5,847 bases of DNA from JBOGED01 sp050743625 (GCA_050743625.1 JBOGED010000409.1:1-5847); one strand, 5' to 3'; counted from the stretch's first letter, positions 1-5,847 are shown. Program-made: numbers and translations. Notes: generated from the sequence alone by a model not told the origin.

Positions 1-2
1 TC

Positions 3-125
3 GGCACCTACACCTACCTCGACCTCACCCCGCTCGGCCGGCAAGAGGACTGGGAGCAGCCCACCGGCCGCAGCGACGGCCCCTTCATGTCCTGGGTCCG
101 CCGCCACGACCAGTACGACACCTAG
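3..125 (+). CDS. DUF899 family (thioredoxin-like) protein, C-terminal end only
   Basis: Only the last 40 codons are present; the gene enters from the left edge and stops at TAG (123-125). The visible peptide begins GTYTYLDLTPLGRQEDWE and ends near FMSWVRRHDQYDT. From memory, the run YLDLTPLGRQEDWE followed by a GRSDGPF and WVRRHD ending is characteristic of the extreme C-terminus of DUF899 proteins, a thioredoxin-fold family of about 220-260 residues with no firmly established reaction. Codon use is strongly G/C-ending, as expected for an active gene in this genome. It ends 3 bases before the stop of the convergent minus-strand remnant at 129, so there is almost no room for a terminator between them. 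The rest of the protein, including any redox motif, lies outside the window. Confidence 0.8.
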   Translation, partial: GTYTYLDLTPLGRQEDWEQPTGRSDGPFMSWVRRHDQYDT

Positions 126-128
126 CCC

Positions 129-522
129 TCATCCGACGTTGCCGGAGCTGGTGCTACGCGCGATCAACCGGTTCGACCCTGACACCTCGCAGTTGCACGC
201 GACGACGATGGGGCGCACGAGCGCGGACTCTTTGATCGTCCTGTTGTTGTCCTCACGGAGGATGGATACGACAAGAAAGAGCGTGCGATTTCCCGACTTG
301 GTCGGGGTCACGTTCCACTGCCACTCCTGGAAATCGGTCGGCGACAGCTCCTGGATTGCTGAGCCGATCCGCGTGATCTCGAAACGATCGCCGGTGAGTT
401 CCGCTTGCATCACGAGATCCACCGGTAGCGCTTCCAAGCGCGGTTCGCCACTGCCCCTCTAGTCCCTCGTAGATCGCCTGGGACAGCTCACGGGCGATTC
501 GGGCCTCGACGAGTTTCCGCAT
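129..522 (-). pseudogene. Remnant of a protein with a C-terminal beta-rich domain, frameshifted
   Basis: Two overlapping minus-strand frames look like one broken gene. The upstream frame starts at ATG (520-522) with MRKLVEARIARELSQAIYEG and continues EGQWRTAL before losing protein character near 440-450. A second frame then takes over (RLEALPVDLVMQAELTGDRF, then EWQWNVTPTKSGNRTLFLVV) to a TGA at 129-131. The pattern of MQAELTGDRFEI, a QEWQWNVTP segment, and alternating hydrophobics in TLFLVVSILR resembles a C-terminal beta-sandwich-like domain that I have seen in large multidomain bacterial proteins; I cannot name the family with confidence. The usual membrane-spanning tail of such proteins is not visible. 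The frame switch, the small size and the missing upstream domains suggest a remnant. Joining the two frames into one ancestor is inference; the upstream piece could be unrelated. Confidence 0.4.
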
Positions 523-523
523 T

Positions 524-745
524 TCAGCGCCACAAATTGACTGAAGGGAAGGGGCGTGGAGGGCGCATCCTGTGGCGTGATGCGCGCACGAGCGCCATGC
601 TCGACCGCGAACCCCGCCGCTCCCGCCTGAGCAGGAGCGGCACAGTGATACGCCCTTCAGCCGACACCTCGCCGCCAAGTTGCTCGGCTGATGCTACTTT
701 CAGCAACTGCGACAACCGGGCGAAGCCGATGAGATCAGGATGGCC
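524..745 (-). other. Possible remnant of an S4-type RNA-binding protein; otherwise no gene
   Basis: On the minus strand, just after and in frame with the stop of the lipoyl-like gene, the reading runs LIGFARLSQLLKVASAEQ, then LGGEVSAEGRITV and RRERRG. This loosely recalls a small S4 RNA-binding domain (pattern LxQLLKxAG, gG-A, GxVxVNG, RRGR), but the spacing is too short, the VNG is missing and the rest is arginine-rich nonsense. There is no good start codon with a ribosome binding site. A decayed fragment is the most I can claim. I see nothing else in this stretch. Confidence 0.2.
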
Positions 746-982
746 CTATCCCTCTTCTTCCTCACCCTCTCCGACCGGCTCGATGGTCCCGATCACGTCC
801 CCGGCGCTAACCGAGTCGCCGCTATTGATGCCCCACCTCAAGATGCCGGTGGCGGATGCTTCACCCTTGGCAGACTCATCATCGGGGTCGTAATAAAGGA
901 CGGTACCTGGTCGGACAAGCTCGCCGTTACCGGCCGCGAATTCGACGACCTGGCCCTTGTCGGCACGTATTTCTGTAGCCAT
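746..982 (-). CDS. Small stand-alone biotinyl/lipoyl-like domain protein (78 aa)
   Basis: The ATG at 980-982 is preceded by AAAGGGGA (989-996 on this strand) with a 6-base spacer, so this start is preferred over any upstream in-frame start. The protein is 78 residues. Residues 11-31 (QVVEF..GNGELVRPGTVLY) and 45-68 (TGILRW..SGDSVSAGDVIGTIE) align as two half-repeats, the pseudo-twofold arrangement of biotinyl/lipoyl hammerhead domains (xGDxVxxGxxI pattern). In such domains the modified lysine lies in the turn between the halves, usually in DKA or MKM. Here the turn reads YDPDDESAKG, with aspartates at the canonical place and the only nearby lysine (Lys39) displaced. The only other lysine is Lys9. 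The tail is acidic (GEGEEEEG). It may be a non-modified carrier-fold protein or an unusual carrier; the partner enzyme is not in the window. It is transcribed away from the sulfite oxidase-like gene. Confidence 0.65.
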   Translation of the reverse strand: MATEIRADKGQVVEFAAGNGELVRPGTVLYYDPDDESAKGEASATGILRWGINSGDSVSAGDVIGTIEPVGEGEEEEG

Positions 983-1420
983 CGGGTGTCCCCTTTCCGT
1001 CCTCGTTTCATGGTTTCCCGGCACGATGGAGCCGAGGCCGCACACCTTAATCCAAAAATGGTTTGCGGGTGACAGACAGGCGACGAGATGCGGACCAGAC
1101 GCACCCGCAGCGCAGGCCGCTGGCACCTGCACCGCTGCTACCGGCAGTCGGGCGGGGAGCAAGTCCGGCCAACGTCTTTCCGCGGGTGCGTTCCTGGTGT
1201 CGGATGAAGACCCGCAAGGCCGTGGTGTGTCGACCTTCAAGCCCCGAGAGCCCGCTGGCAGCGCTACGTCCGTCTGCGGTACGCCGTGGACCCGACGCCA
1301 CCAAAGCCAGGTGAAGGCCGGAGAACGGTTGGTCGACACTGGTAGGGGTGATGTTATGCACGCGGCTGGGGCTGCCACAGCGGACCGGCCATACGACCGC
1401 AACAAGCCAGGAGCAGTGCC
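983..1420. other. Intergenic region between divergent genes, no gene seen
   Basis: These 438 bases separate the lipoyl-like gene (minus) from the sulfite oxidase-family gene (plus). Several frames are open, but they are arginine- and proline-rich, match no family I recognise and lack ribosome binding sites. The promoters of both genes must lie here. A slightly AT-richer patch with TTTTTGGATTAAGG lies on the minus strand around 1050-1065 and could contribute to the lipoyl-like gene's promoter, but I cannot assign -35 and -10 boxes reliably. Confidence 0.4.
1407..1413 (+). promoter_or_regulatory. Ribosome binding site of the sulfite oxidase-like gene
   Basis: CCAGGAG ends 7 bases before the GTG at 1421. 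It supports GTG as the start rather than a later internal codon. Confidence 0.65.
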
Positions 1421-2518
1421 GTGACCACACGCCCAAGCGAAGCTCCAAGCGGTACGACAGAATCGGACCAGATCACACGCGATGAGCTAAGGCTTGCCGC
1501 TCGCAATCATGGAATACCCTTGGAAGCCCTGCGCCATGACATCACTCCGCTGGGAATGCACTACGTACTCGTTCACTACGACATCCCCGCCGTTAATGAG
1601 CAGTCTTGGCAGCTACAGATAGGCGGGCAGGTTCGCCGTCGCGTCCAGCTGTCGCTTGCTGATATTCGGGCTCGCCCACGCATCGTCCAGCAAATCACCA
1701 TGGAGTGCGCCGGGACCGGCCGGGCTCGCTTGTCACCCCGCGCGCTTAGCCAGCCATGGCTGCATGAAGCGATCGGCAACGCCGAGTGGGCTGGCACCCC
1801 ATTGGCTCCGCTGCTCGATGAGGCAGGACTCCTCGACGATGCGGTAGAGATCGTCTTCACAGGCTTGGACCGCGGGCTCGAAGGCGGCGTCGATCAGGTC
1901 TATGAACGGAGCCTGCCGATCGCCGAAGCCCGGCGGGAGGAGGTGGTCCTCGCCTATGAAATGAACGGCCAGCCGCTTCTGCCTCAGCACGGATGCCCGC
2001 TCCGCCTGCTCGTCCCAGGCTGGTATGGGATGACCTCGGTGAAGTGGCTGTCGCGCATCACCGCGGTATCCGAGCCATTCGAGGGCTACCAGCAGGTAAA
2101 CGTCTACCGCTGGCGGCAGCATCCCGAGGAACCGGGCGAGCCCGTCGAGCGCATCGCGGTCCGCTCGCTCATGATCCCGCCGGGAATCCCCGAGTTTCTC
2201 ACACGCCATCGCTACGTGCAGCGGGGAGCCTGTCGGCTGTCGGGGCGGGCCTGGTCAGGCAACGGATCGATCGTGCGGGTCGAGCTCAGCGCGGACGGCG
2301 GGCGCTCGTGGGCAGACACGCTCGTATCTCGATCCGTTGCCTCACACGCCTGGCAGGCATGGACCTATACCTGGCATCCTTCCGGCGCCGGCGACTACGA
2401 GTTGTGTTGCCGGGCAACAGACTCCGCCGGCAATACCCAACCGCTGGAGCCGGTATGGAATCTCGGCGGGTACGCGGTCAACGCCGTACAGCGCGTACCC
2501 GTCACCGTTCAACACTGA
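1421..2518 (+). CDS. Sulfite oxidase-family molybdopterin-dependent oxidoreductase (365 aa)
   Basis: The protein has the two-domain layout of the sulfite oxidase family. An N-terminal molybdopterin-binding domain (about residues 40-215) contains TMECAGTGRARLSPR, where Cys96 is the expected molybdenum ligand. It also has GNAEWAGTPLAPLLDEAG, YERSLPIAEA, the stretch YEMNGQPLLPQHGCPLRLLV and GWYGMTSVKWL. A C-terminal Mo-co dimerisation domain (about 235-362) has an immunoglobulin-like pattern with VELSADGGRSW and the closing CCRATDSAGNTQP. The family oxidises sulfite or reduces S- and N-oxides, but the substrate here is unknown. Length is normal for the bacterial group and the frame is intact. 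There is no twin-arginine or Sec signal peptide, so a cytoplasmic enzyme is likely. There is no fused heme or cytochrome domain, so electrons must pass to an unseen partner. The canonical CAGN is CAGT here. The GTG start is backed by CCAGGAG 7 bases upstream. Confidence 0.93.
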   Translation: MTTRPSEAPSGTTESDQITRDELRLAARNHGIPLEALRHDITPLGMHYVLVHYDIPAVNEQSWQLQIGGQVRRRVQLSLADIRARPRIVQQITMECAGTGRARLSPRALSQPWLHEAIGNAEWAGTPLAPLLDEAGLLDDAVEIVFTGLDRGLEGGVDQVYERSLPIAEARREEVVLAYEMNGQPLLPQHGCPLRLLVPGWYGMTSVKWLSRITAVSEPFEGYQQVNVYRWRQHPEEPGEPVERIAVRSLMIPPGIPEFLTRHRYVQRGACRLSGRAWSGNGSIVRVELSADGGRSWADTLVSRSVASHAWQAWTYTWHPSGAGDYELCCRATDSAGNTQPLEPVWNLGGYAVNAVQRVPVTVQH

Positions 2519-2745
2519 AGGTCATTCGGTCGGCATTCGGCATATGAACCGCCCCCGGGTAGTCTGCCCTCAGATGACGGTAGCCCGAACGCGCGCGACT
2601 CGGACCGGGCTCTCCTCGAGTTCATCGAGGCCGCAACCGGCCGCTCGACGCACTCCCCGCTACCCGTACTGCGCTAGCCGCTTGTGGAGCATACGCGACG
2701 GATACGTCGCCAAGGCTCCACACATCGTCCCGTAAGGCGACGCGG
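2519..2745. other. Intergenic stretch after the sulfite oxidase-like gene
   Basis: No gene is convincing here. In the same frame as the upstream gene, the first 50-odd codons after its stop stay open to a TAG near 2675 and include RALLEFIEAATGR, which looks protein-like. It has no start codon with a ribosome binding site and may be a scrap of a lost gene. The hairpin at 2683-2722 is the only clear structure. Confidence 0.3.
2683..2722. repeat. Strong two-stem hairpin
   Basis: An outer stem TGTGGAGC (2683-2690) pairs perfectly with GCTCCACA (2715-2722). A second stem GCGACG (2695-2700) pairs with CGTCGC (2705-2710) around a GATA loop. The stems are separated by a symmetric 4+4 internal loop (ATAC/CAAG). 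It lies 165 bases after the sulfite oxidase-like stop. There is no T-run on either side, so it is not a standard intrinsic terminator, though a terminator of the U-less actinobacterial type is possible. Other options are a protein binding site or part of a small RNA. Confidence 0.55.
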
Positions 2746-3118
2746 GTGTCGGCTGTCAGGCCGGGTAGGCGGTGGTTCGCTGGTCGGGTCGAGCCGCCAC
2801 TCGAGCACGATCCGTTCGACCGGGACGGCGCCGGGGATCTCGCCCTCCTCCGCACGTCGAGTGAGTGGAAGCTCGACGGCTACGACCCGATCAAGCTCTA
2901 CAGCGAGGAGGGCTCCGGGTCGTCGGTGCAACGGTCGGACACGCGCGAGAACCACGATGGCTCGTTCTCGGAGATCCGGCGGCGCATCTGTCGTGACCGT
3001 ACCGGACCGGCGCGATCGAGCGCGAAGCAAGGGATGCCGGTATCGCGCCCCGAGCTGATCGAGCTGGTGCTCATCCGAGCGTCTAGATCAGCGGTATATC
3101 GCCAGGGCTGGGACGAGG
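2746..3118 (+). other. Unrecognised coding-like stretch, possible gene remnant
   Basis: A plus-strand frame open from GTG 2746 (it runs on to a stop at 3145-3147, over the end of the next gene) has very high G/C at third codon positions between about 2790 and 2990. It reads plausible protein there (LEHDPFDRDGAGDLALL, then SSEWKLDGYDPIKLYSEEG). After about 2990 it becomes arginine- and serine-rich and loses that character. No ribosome binding site precedes 2746. I do not recognise the family. The opposite strand is also open over part of this stretch, but its third positions fall on the plus frame's first positions, so the plus reading is better supported. A fragment of a lost gene is more likely than an intact one. 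Confidence 0.25.
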
Positions 3119-3677
3119 TCAGGGGCAGGTGTAGCGCGAGTACGTGATGCCGCTTTGGAAGCCTTCGCTTCGAGCAATCTCAGCTCCGGCAACTCGAACC
3201 CCTCGGGGAACAGCCGACCACCGCGGCCCTGCACGACGGGGTAGACGAACAACCGATACTCGTCGACCAGCCCCGCCTCGATCAGGGCGTGGCACAGCGT
3301 GATGCTGCCAGTGACCACGATGTCCTGACCCGGTTGCTCCTTCAGCGCGCGGACCTCAGCGATGGGATCACCGGACAGGATGGTGGAGTTCTGCCATTCC
3401 GGGTCGGTCATGGTTGAGGAGACGACGTACTTTTGCACCCGGTTGAGGTAAGCGGTGATGCCCGTGGCATCGTCTGACTGCTTGGGCCAGTAGCTGCGGA
3501 GATCCTCGAAGGTCTGCCGGCCTACCAGGAACCCATCGGCCTTGCTGTGCTGGTGATGCAGCTCCTCGAGCAGATCTGAGTTGTCCACCCCGACCGACTC
3601 TGCGGATCGAACCAGTTTCCTAGCATCTCGATCGAGCCGTCGAGGGTGATGTTCTGGGTGATTGCAAGGGTACGCAA
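3119..3677 (-). pseudogene. RibD_C / dihydrofolate reductase-family protein, broken by two frameshifts
   Basis: The original start is probably TTG at 3675-3677 with AGGAGG (3684-3689) 6 bases upstream. It reads LRTLAITQNITLDGSIEMLG and NWFDPQ, the conserved N-terminus of RibD C-terminal-domain (DHFR-fold) reductases. Around 3590-3600 the frame slips by one missing base. It continues VDNSDLLEELHHQ, GFLVGRQTFEDLR, YLNRVQKYVVSSTM, DIVVTGSITLCHALIEAGL, VDEYRLFVYPVVQG and FELPELRLLEAKA. Near 3160-3162 a second missing base shifts the end: the restored frame reads FQSGITYSRYTCP and stops at TGA 3119-3121. With both bases restored the length is about 186 residues, the family norm. Family members are predicted NAD(P)H-dependent reductases, usually of unknown substrate. 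Everything except the two slips is well conserved, so this is a recent pseudogene or a sequence with two base-calling errors. Confidence 0.85.
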
Positions 3678-3683
3678 CGGCGG

Positions 3684-3689
3684 CCTCCT
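3684..3689 (-). promoter_or_regulatory. Ribosome binding site of the RibD_C-family gene
   Basis: AGGAGG on the minus strand lies 6 bases before the TTG at 3677. It decides the TTG start over the ATG at 3692 in the same frame. Confidence 0.6.
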
Positions 3690-3713
3690 CATGTCCCACT
3701 GTCACTGACTACG

Positions 3714-3905
3714 TTGTTCGGCTCTTGCCAAGAGGAGACCCTGGCTACGCGTGAACTCATCGGTGAGGAGTTCATACGGGACACTGCCATCGACCATGGC
3801 GTGACCGGAATGCACCGCGCTCGGCCGGATCCGCGCGAGGCGATAGCGGCCTGCCGCCACGACCTGCAAGCGGTTTGGGTCTCCCGGCGCAGTCCCTCGG
3901 AGTGA
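3714..3905 (+). other. Short open frame of unknown meaning
   Basis: A plus frame from ATG 3714 to TGA 3903-3905 reads ATRELIGEEFIRDTAID and RPDPREAIAACRHDLQAVW in its body. The composition is protein-like, but no ribosome binding site fits and I recognise no family. The opposite strand is open over the same stretch. It lies between two broken genes and may be part of the same decayed material. Confidence 0.15.
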
Positions 3906-3914
3906 CAGGTCCGC

Positions 3915-4269
3915 GGCCAGCGGTTCGGAGACCCATACCGTCACGCGCGCGAACGGCGCTCGTCGGCCAGGTTGAGTCGCGTCCGCCCAGCGGCCGGCAG
4001 ATGCAGGTCGTCGACCTCGGCTGCGGTCTCGGACGATGCGCTGGCCGAAGCCACGCTGTACTCGCACCGGAACGCTACGCGGAGCTGCTCGACGAGCTCG
4101 GCTTCGCCGAGCAACACGTCCGCCTGCAGGTCTACAGCCACCACCTGGCGTCGACCGGTACCGGCACCCCCTGCTCGACGAGCTGGGAGACCGATCACCC
4201 TACTTCTACACGTTCAAGCGCGTGCTGTTCTGGGGCAAGCTCCCTCCCCCGCCGCGGGAGCCGACGAGG

Positions 4270-4275
<6 letters not shown>
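3915..4275 (+). pseudogene. Class I SAM-dependent methyltransferase remnant (trans-aconitate methyltransferase-like), internally deleted
   Basis: Three pieces of one methyltransferase lie in order but not in one frame. Around 3915-3990 a weak N-terminal trace (QRFGDPYRHARER) is followed in another frame by VVDLGCGLG, the SAM-binding motif I. It then jumps almost directly to a C-terminal block, APERYAELLDELGFAEQHV, RLQVYSHHLAST. After about 4150 the frame changes and gives VDRYRHPLLDELGDRSPYF, YTFKRVLFWGKLP, ending at TGA 4273-4275. In intact relatives (about 250-280 residues) some 100 or more residues separate motif I from the APxxYxxLLxxLGF block, and a WVKGT-containing segment follows HHLAS; both are absent. 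The gene cannot make a working enzyme. Its stop overlaps the convergent cupin stop (4270-4272). The exact left boundary is uncertain. Confidence 0.7.
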
Positions 4276-4677
<402 letters not shown>

Positions 4678-4751
4678 GTCGTTCTCCTGGGTTGGGTGTC
4701 GATCTCGCGTGAGCTTCAGGCCGCCGCTGGGAACGTCGGGGGCGCCTCGAC

Positions 4752-5058
4752 TCAGATCTCGAGCCGCGACTCCTCGAGGTCGAGCTCGCGCAGGATCCGG
4801 TTCATCACCTCGTTCGAGAGCTCTCCGTCGGAGATCGGTGAAGTTCGCGAAGACCGACGAGGCGTGGAGCAGCGGCGGCAGGAAGACGACCAGCACGACC
4901 TCGGGATCGAGCTTCACCTCGGGCAGCCCGGGAACGAACCCGAACAAGGCGCCGACGACGAGCACGATCGGATACGGCAACGACAGCTGGCGGGCGAGCG
5001 CGCTCAGGCCCGCGACAGCCACGAGCAAACCGGCGATGAGAATCTCGGCGTGGCCCAT
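4752..5058 (-). pseudogene. Na+/H+ antiporter (CPA1/NhaP type) reduced to its two ends
   Basis: The ATG at 5056-5058 has AGGAG 9 bases upstream (5068-5072). The first 76 residues are a typical CPA1 antiporter N-terminus. A first membrane segment is near 5-22 (EILIAGLLVAVAGLSALA), followed by SLPYPIVLVVGALFGFVPG and DPEVVLVVFLPPLLHASSVF, with the signature FLPPLL at 59-64, then FANFTDLR. At about 4826-4833 the sequence jumps, out of frame, to GELSNEVMNRILRELDLEES and RLEI with a TGA at 4752-4754. That is the usual cytoplasmic C-terminus of the same family. About 400 or more residues, including all later transmembrane helices and the ion-binding aspartates, are absent, since family members are usually 500-620 residues. 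This is a deletion scar, not a working transporter. The cupin start follows 74 bases downstream, so they may once have been co-transcribed. Confidence 0.8.
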
Positions 5059-5380
5059 CCTTCGGATCTCCTACCGGCCGGCGTCCCCGGAAGCGCACCG
5101 GCGTCGTCGCGGGCGACGCCTGCAATACCTGCGGCGGTGAGGGCTGAGGATACTGCCCTGCCCGATCCCTGCAGACAAGAGATCACGCGTCGCCGATGAC
5201 CGACGTTGACGTTGCCGGCCGCATCGACGACGGTGCGGTGGACTCCAGCATCGATGCTTAAACGGGATTCACGATCAAGGAGCTTGCGGAAGAGACCCCT
5301 TTGCCAATCTAGAGAGGTCCACAAAATCCTGGAGGCAGCAGCGCCTACCCGGCGGTCGGTGATCCTGTGACCTATCAGCG
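5059..5380. other. Region without a recognisable gene
   Basis: A minus-strand frame is open across most of this stretch (to 5387) and reads GLFRKLLDRESRLSIDAG and GVHRTVVDAAGNVNVGH, which are protein-like. I know no matching family and see no ribosome binding site. A short inverted repeat GGCGTCG/CGACGCC (5100-5106 and 5114-5120, 7-base loop) lies about 40 bases before the antiporter start. The promoter of the antiporter-cupin unit should be in this stretch, but I cannot pick it out. Confidence 0.3.
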
Positions 5381-5387
5381 TTAACAC

Positions 5388-5420
5388 ACCGTCGAGAGTT
5401 CGAATCTCTCCGACTCCGCC
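5388..5420 (+). tRNA. 3' end of a serine-type tRNA, 5' part missing
   Basis: GAGAG (5394-5398), loop TTCGAAT (5399-5405) and CTCTC (5406-5410) form a perfect T arm with the universal TTCGA core. It is followed by the 7-base 3' acceptor strand CGACTCC (5411-5417), discriminator G (5418) and CC. The CTCCGCC ending is typical of tRNA-Ser. The 5' acceptor strand GGAGTCG, a D arm and an anticodon arm are not present in the preceding 100 bases. CCA is not fully encoded, as in many actinobacterial tRNA genes. It is a partial tRNA, probably the copy left at one end of an element that integrated into a tRNA gene. Confidence 0.65.
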
Positions 5421-5738
5421 GCATATTGTGCTACTGACCTTCGGTTTTTATTAGCGGCTTGCGATTTGTGGCCACACCAGGGACACACCCGCTCGCCCGC
5501 CACGTGCCCGCGGGGGGGGTTGACCTCGCCGAGCCGTTCTCCCCCGAGCTACTCGCCGCCAGAGACTTCAGCGGTTCGGGATGCTCGTGGGGCGACACGA
5601 CGTGACAACAGCTTGTGCCGGGCGTTGCTGGACCCAACGGAGCAGCAGGAAGCCCTCGTCTTCCTCACCGACACGGCCATCCCTACGGCTTGGGCGACCA
5701 AGCTGATTCGCGACTTCTGAGCCTAGTCAGCATGGAAC
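5421..5738. other. Region after the tRNA fragment with no confident gene
   Basis: It begins with an AT-richer stretch (CCTTCGGTTTTTATTAGC, about 5438-5455), then contains a run of eight G (5512-5519). Short frames on both strands look partly protein-like. One plus frame reads DLAEPFSPELLAARDFSG and another ends TDTAIPTAWATKLIRDF before a TGA at 5718-5720. A minus frame ends GVATNRKPLIKTEGQ. None has a ribosome binding site or a family I recognise. They may be scraps of mobile-element genes. Confidence 0.25.
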
Positions 5739-5821
5739 GGCCGGCTCCGGTCGCGGTATTCGTGGGTCATCCGCCCGCGGATGAACCCACGGACGGAGCC
5801 ACATACGGAAAGGAGCCGGCC
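5739..5821 (+). promoter_or_regulatory. Structured leader that can hide the ribosome binding site of the next gene
   Basis: GGCCGGCTCC (5739-5748) is an exact inverted repeat of GGAGCCGGCC (5812-5821), which contains GGAG of the ribosome binding site and ends just before the ATG at 5822. Inside lies a second hairpin: CGTGGGTCATCCGC (5761-5774) pairs with GCGGATGAACCCACG (5777-5791) with a single bulged base. Alternatively GGCTCCG (5743-5749) can pair with CGGAGCC (5794-5800), which frees the ribosome binding site. The two foldings exclude each other, as in a translational switch. Regulation is inferred from the pairing only; an inverted-repeat end of a mobile element is the alternative. Confidence 0.55.
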
Positions 5822-5847
5822 ATGCCCAGTATCTATCATCCCGACGC
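5822..5847 (+). CDS. Start of an unidentified gene, cut by the window edge
   Basis: ATG at 5822-5824 opens a frame reading MPSIYHPD to the end of the window. GGAAAGGAG (5808-5815) lies 6 bases before the ATG, which is good spacing and supports a genuine start. Eight residues are too few to name a family. What can be said is that its ribosome binding site is paired in one of the two possible folds of the leader upstream, so its translation may be controlled. Confidence 0.6.

Noticed and set aside
957..1424. Long open frames across the divergent intergenic region on both strands
   Set aside because: They are rich in Arg, Pro and Ala, overlap each other, have no ribosome binding sites and resemble no family; expected by chance in high-GC DNA.
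1733..2209. Open minus-strand frame inside the sulfite oxidase-like gene
   Set aside because: It is antisense to a clearly conserved gene with normal codon use; a shadow frame.
1993..2547. Second plus-strand frame overlapping the end of the sulfite oxidase-like gene
   Set aside because: An arginine-rich shadow of the conserved frame, with no start signal.
5100..5120. Inverted repeat GGCGTCG/CGACGCC as an operator
   Set aside because: Seven base pairs of simple CG-rich sequence is weak evidence in this composition; noted only within the intergenic entry.
5512..5519. Run of eight G as a programmed frameshift site
   Set aside because: No identifiable gene crosses it, so slippage has nothing to act on; more likely a plain homopolymer or a base-calling risk.
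5739..5821. Reading the inverted repeat as insertion-sequence ends or a CRISPR repeat
   Set aside because: The arms are only 63 bases apart with a further hairpin inside, there is no transposase and no repeated spacer unit; an RNA leader fits better, although a small mobile repeat is not fully excluded.

Overview
The window is high-GC DNA, with a strong G/C preference at third codon positions in the clear genes, GTG and TTG starts, and good AGGAG-type ribosome binding sites. This fits an actinobacterium or a similar high-GC soil or environmental bacterium. No single gene fixes the genus.

Layout. The left edge holds the last 40 codons of a DUF899 (thioredoxin-like) protein on the + strand. 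It converges on a minus-strand gene remnant (about 129-522). Next come a weak RNA-binding-like scrap and a small intact minus-strand gene (746-982) for a stand-alone biotinyl/lipoyl-type domain. A gene-free stretch of 438 bases separates this from the divergent, intact molybdopterin sulfite oxidase-family gene (1421-2518), the best-supported gene here. Downstream are a strong 40-base hairpin (2683-2722) and an unrecognised coding-like stretch. Then come three recognisable broken genes: a RibD_C/dihydrofolate reductase-type protein with two single-base frame breaks (3119-3677, -), a SAM-dependent methyltransferase stripped of most of its middle (about 3915-4275, +), and a CPA1 Na+/H+ antiporter reduced to its first ~76 and last ~24 codons (4752-5058, -). 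Between the last two sits an intact small cupin (4270-4677, -), resembling manganese cupins of the (R)-mandelonitrile lyase-like group.

The right end carries the 3' end of a serine-type tRNA without its 5' part (about 5388-5420), a plausible integration footprint, then about 400 bases with no convincing gene. It ends with the first codons of a new + strand gene (5822 onward), whose ribosome binding site lies inside a long inverted-repeat leader that can fold in two mutually exclusive ways.

How it fits together. The intact genes do not form an obvious pathway. The overall picture is a decaying accessory stretch: a few conserved oxidoreductase and cupin genes survive between fragments with frameshifts and internal deletions, next to a partial tRNA. 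Single-base breaks could in part be sequencing errors, but the large internal deletions cannot be explained by isolated base-calling errors. I found no clear new multi-gene system. The least explained items are the leader switch at 5739-5821 and the orphan lipoyl-like protein.
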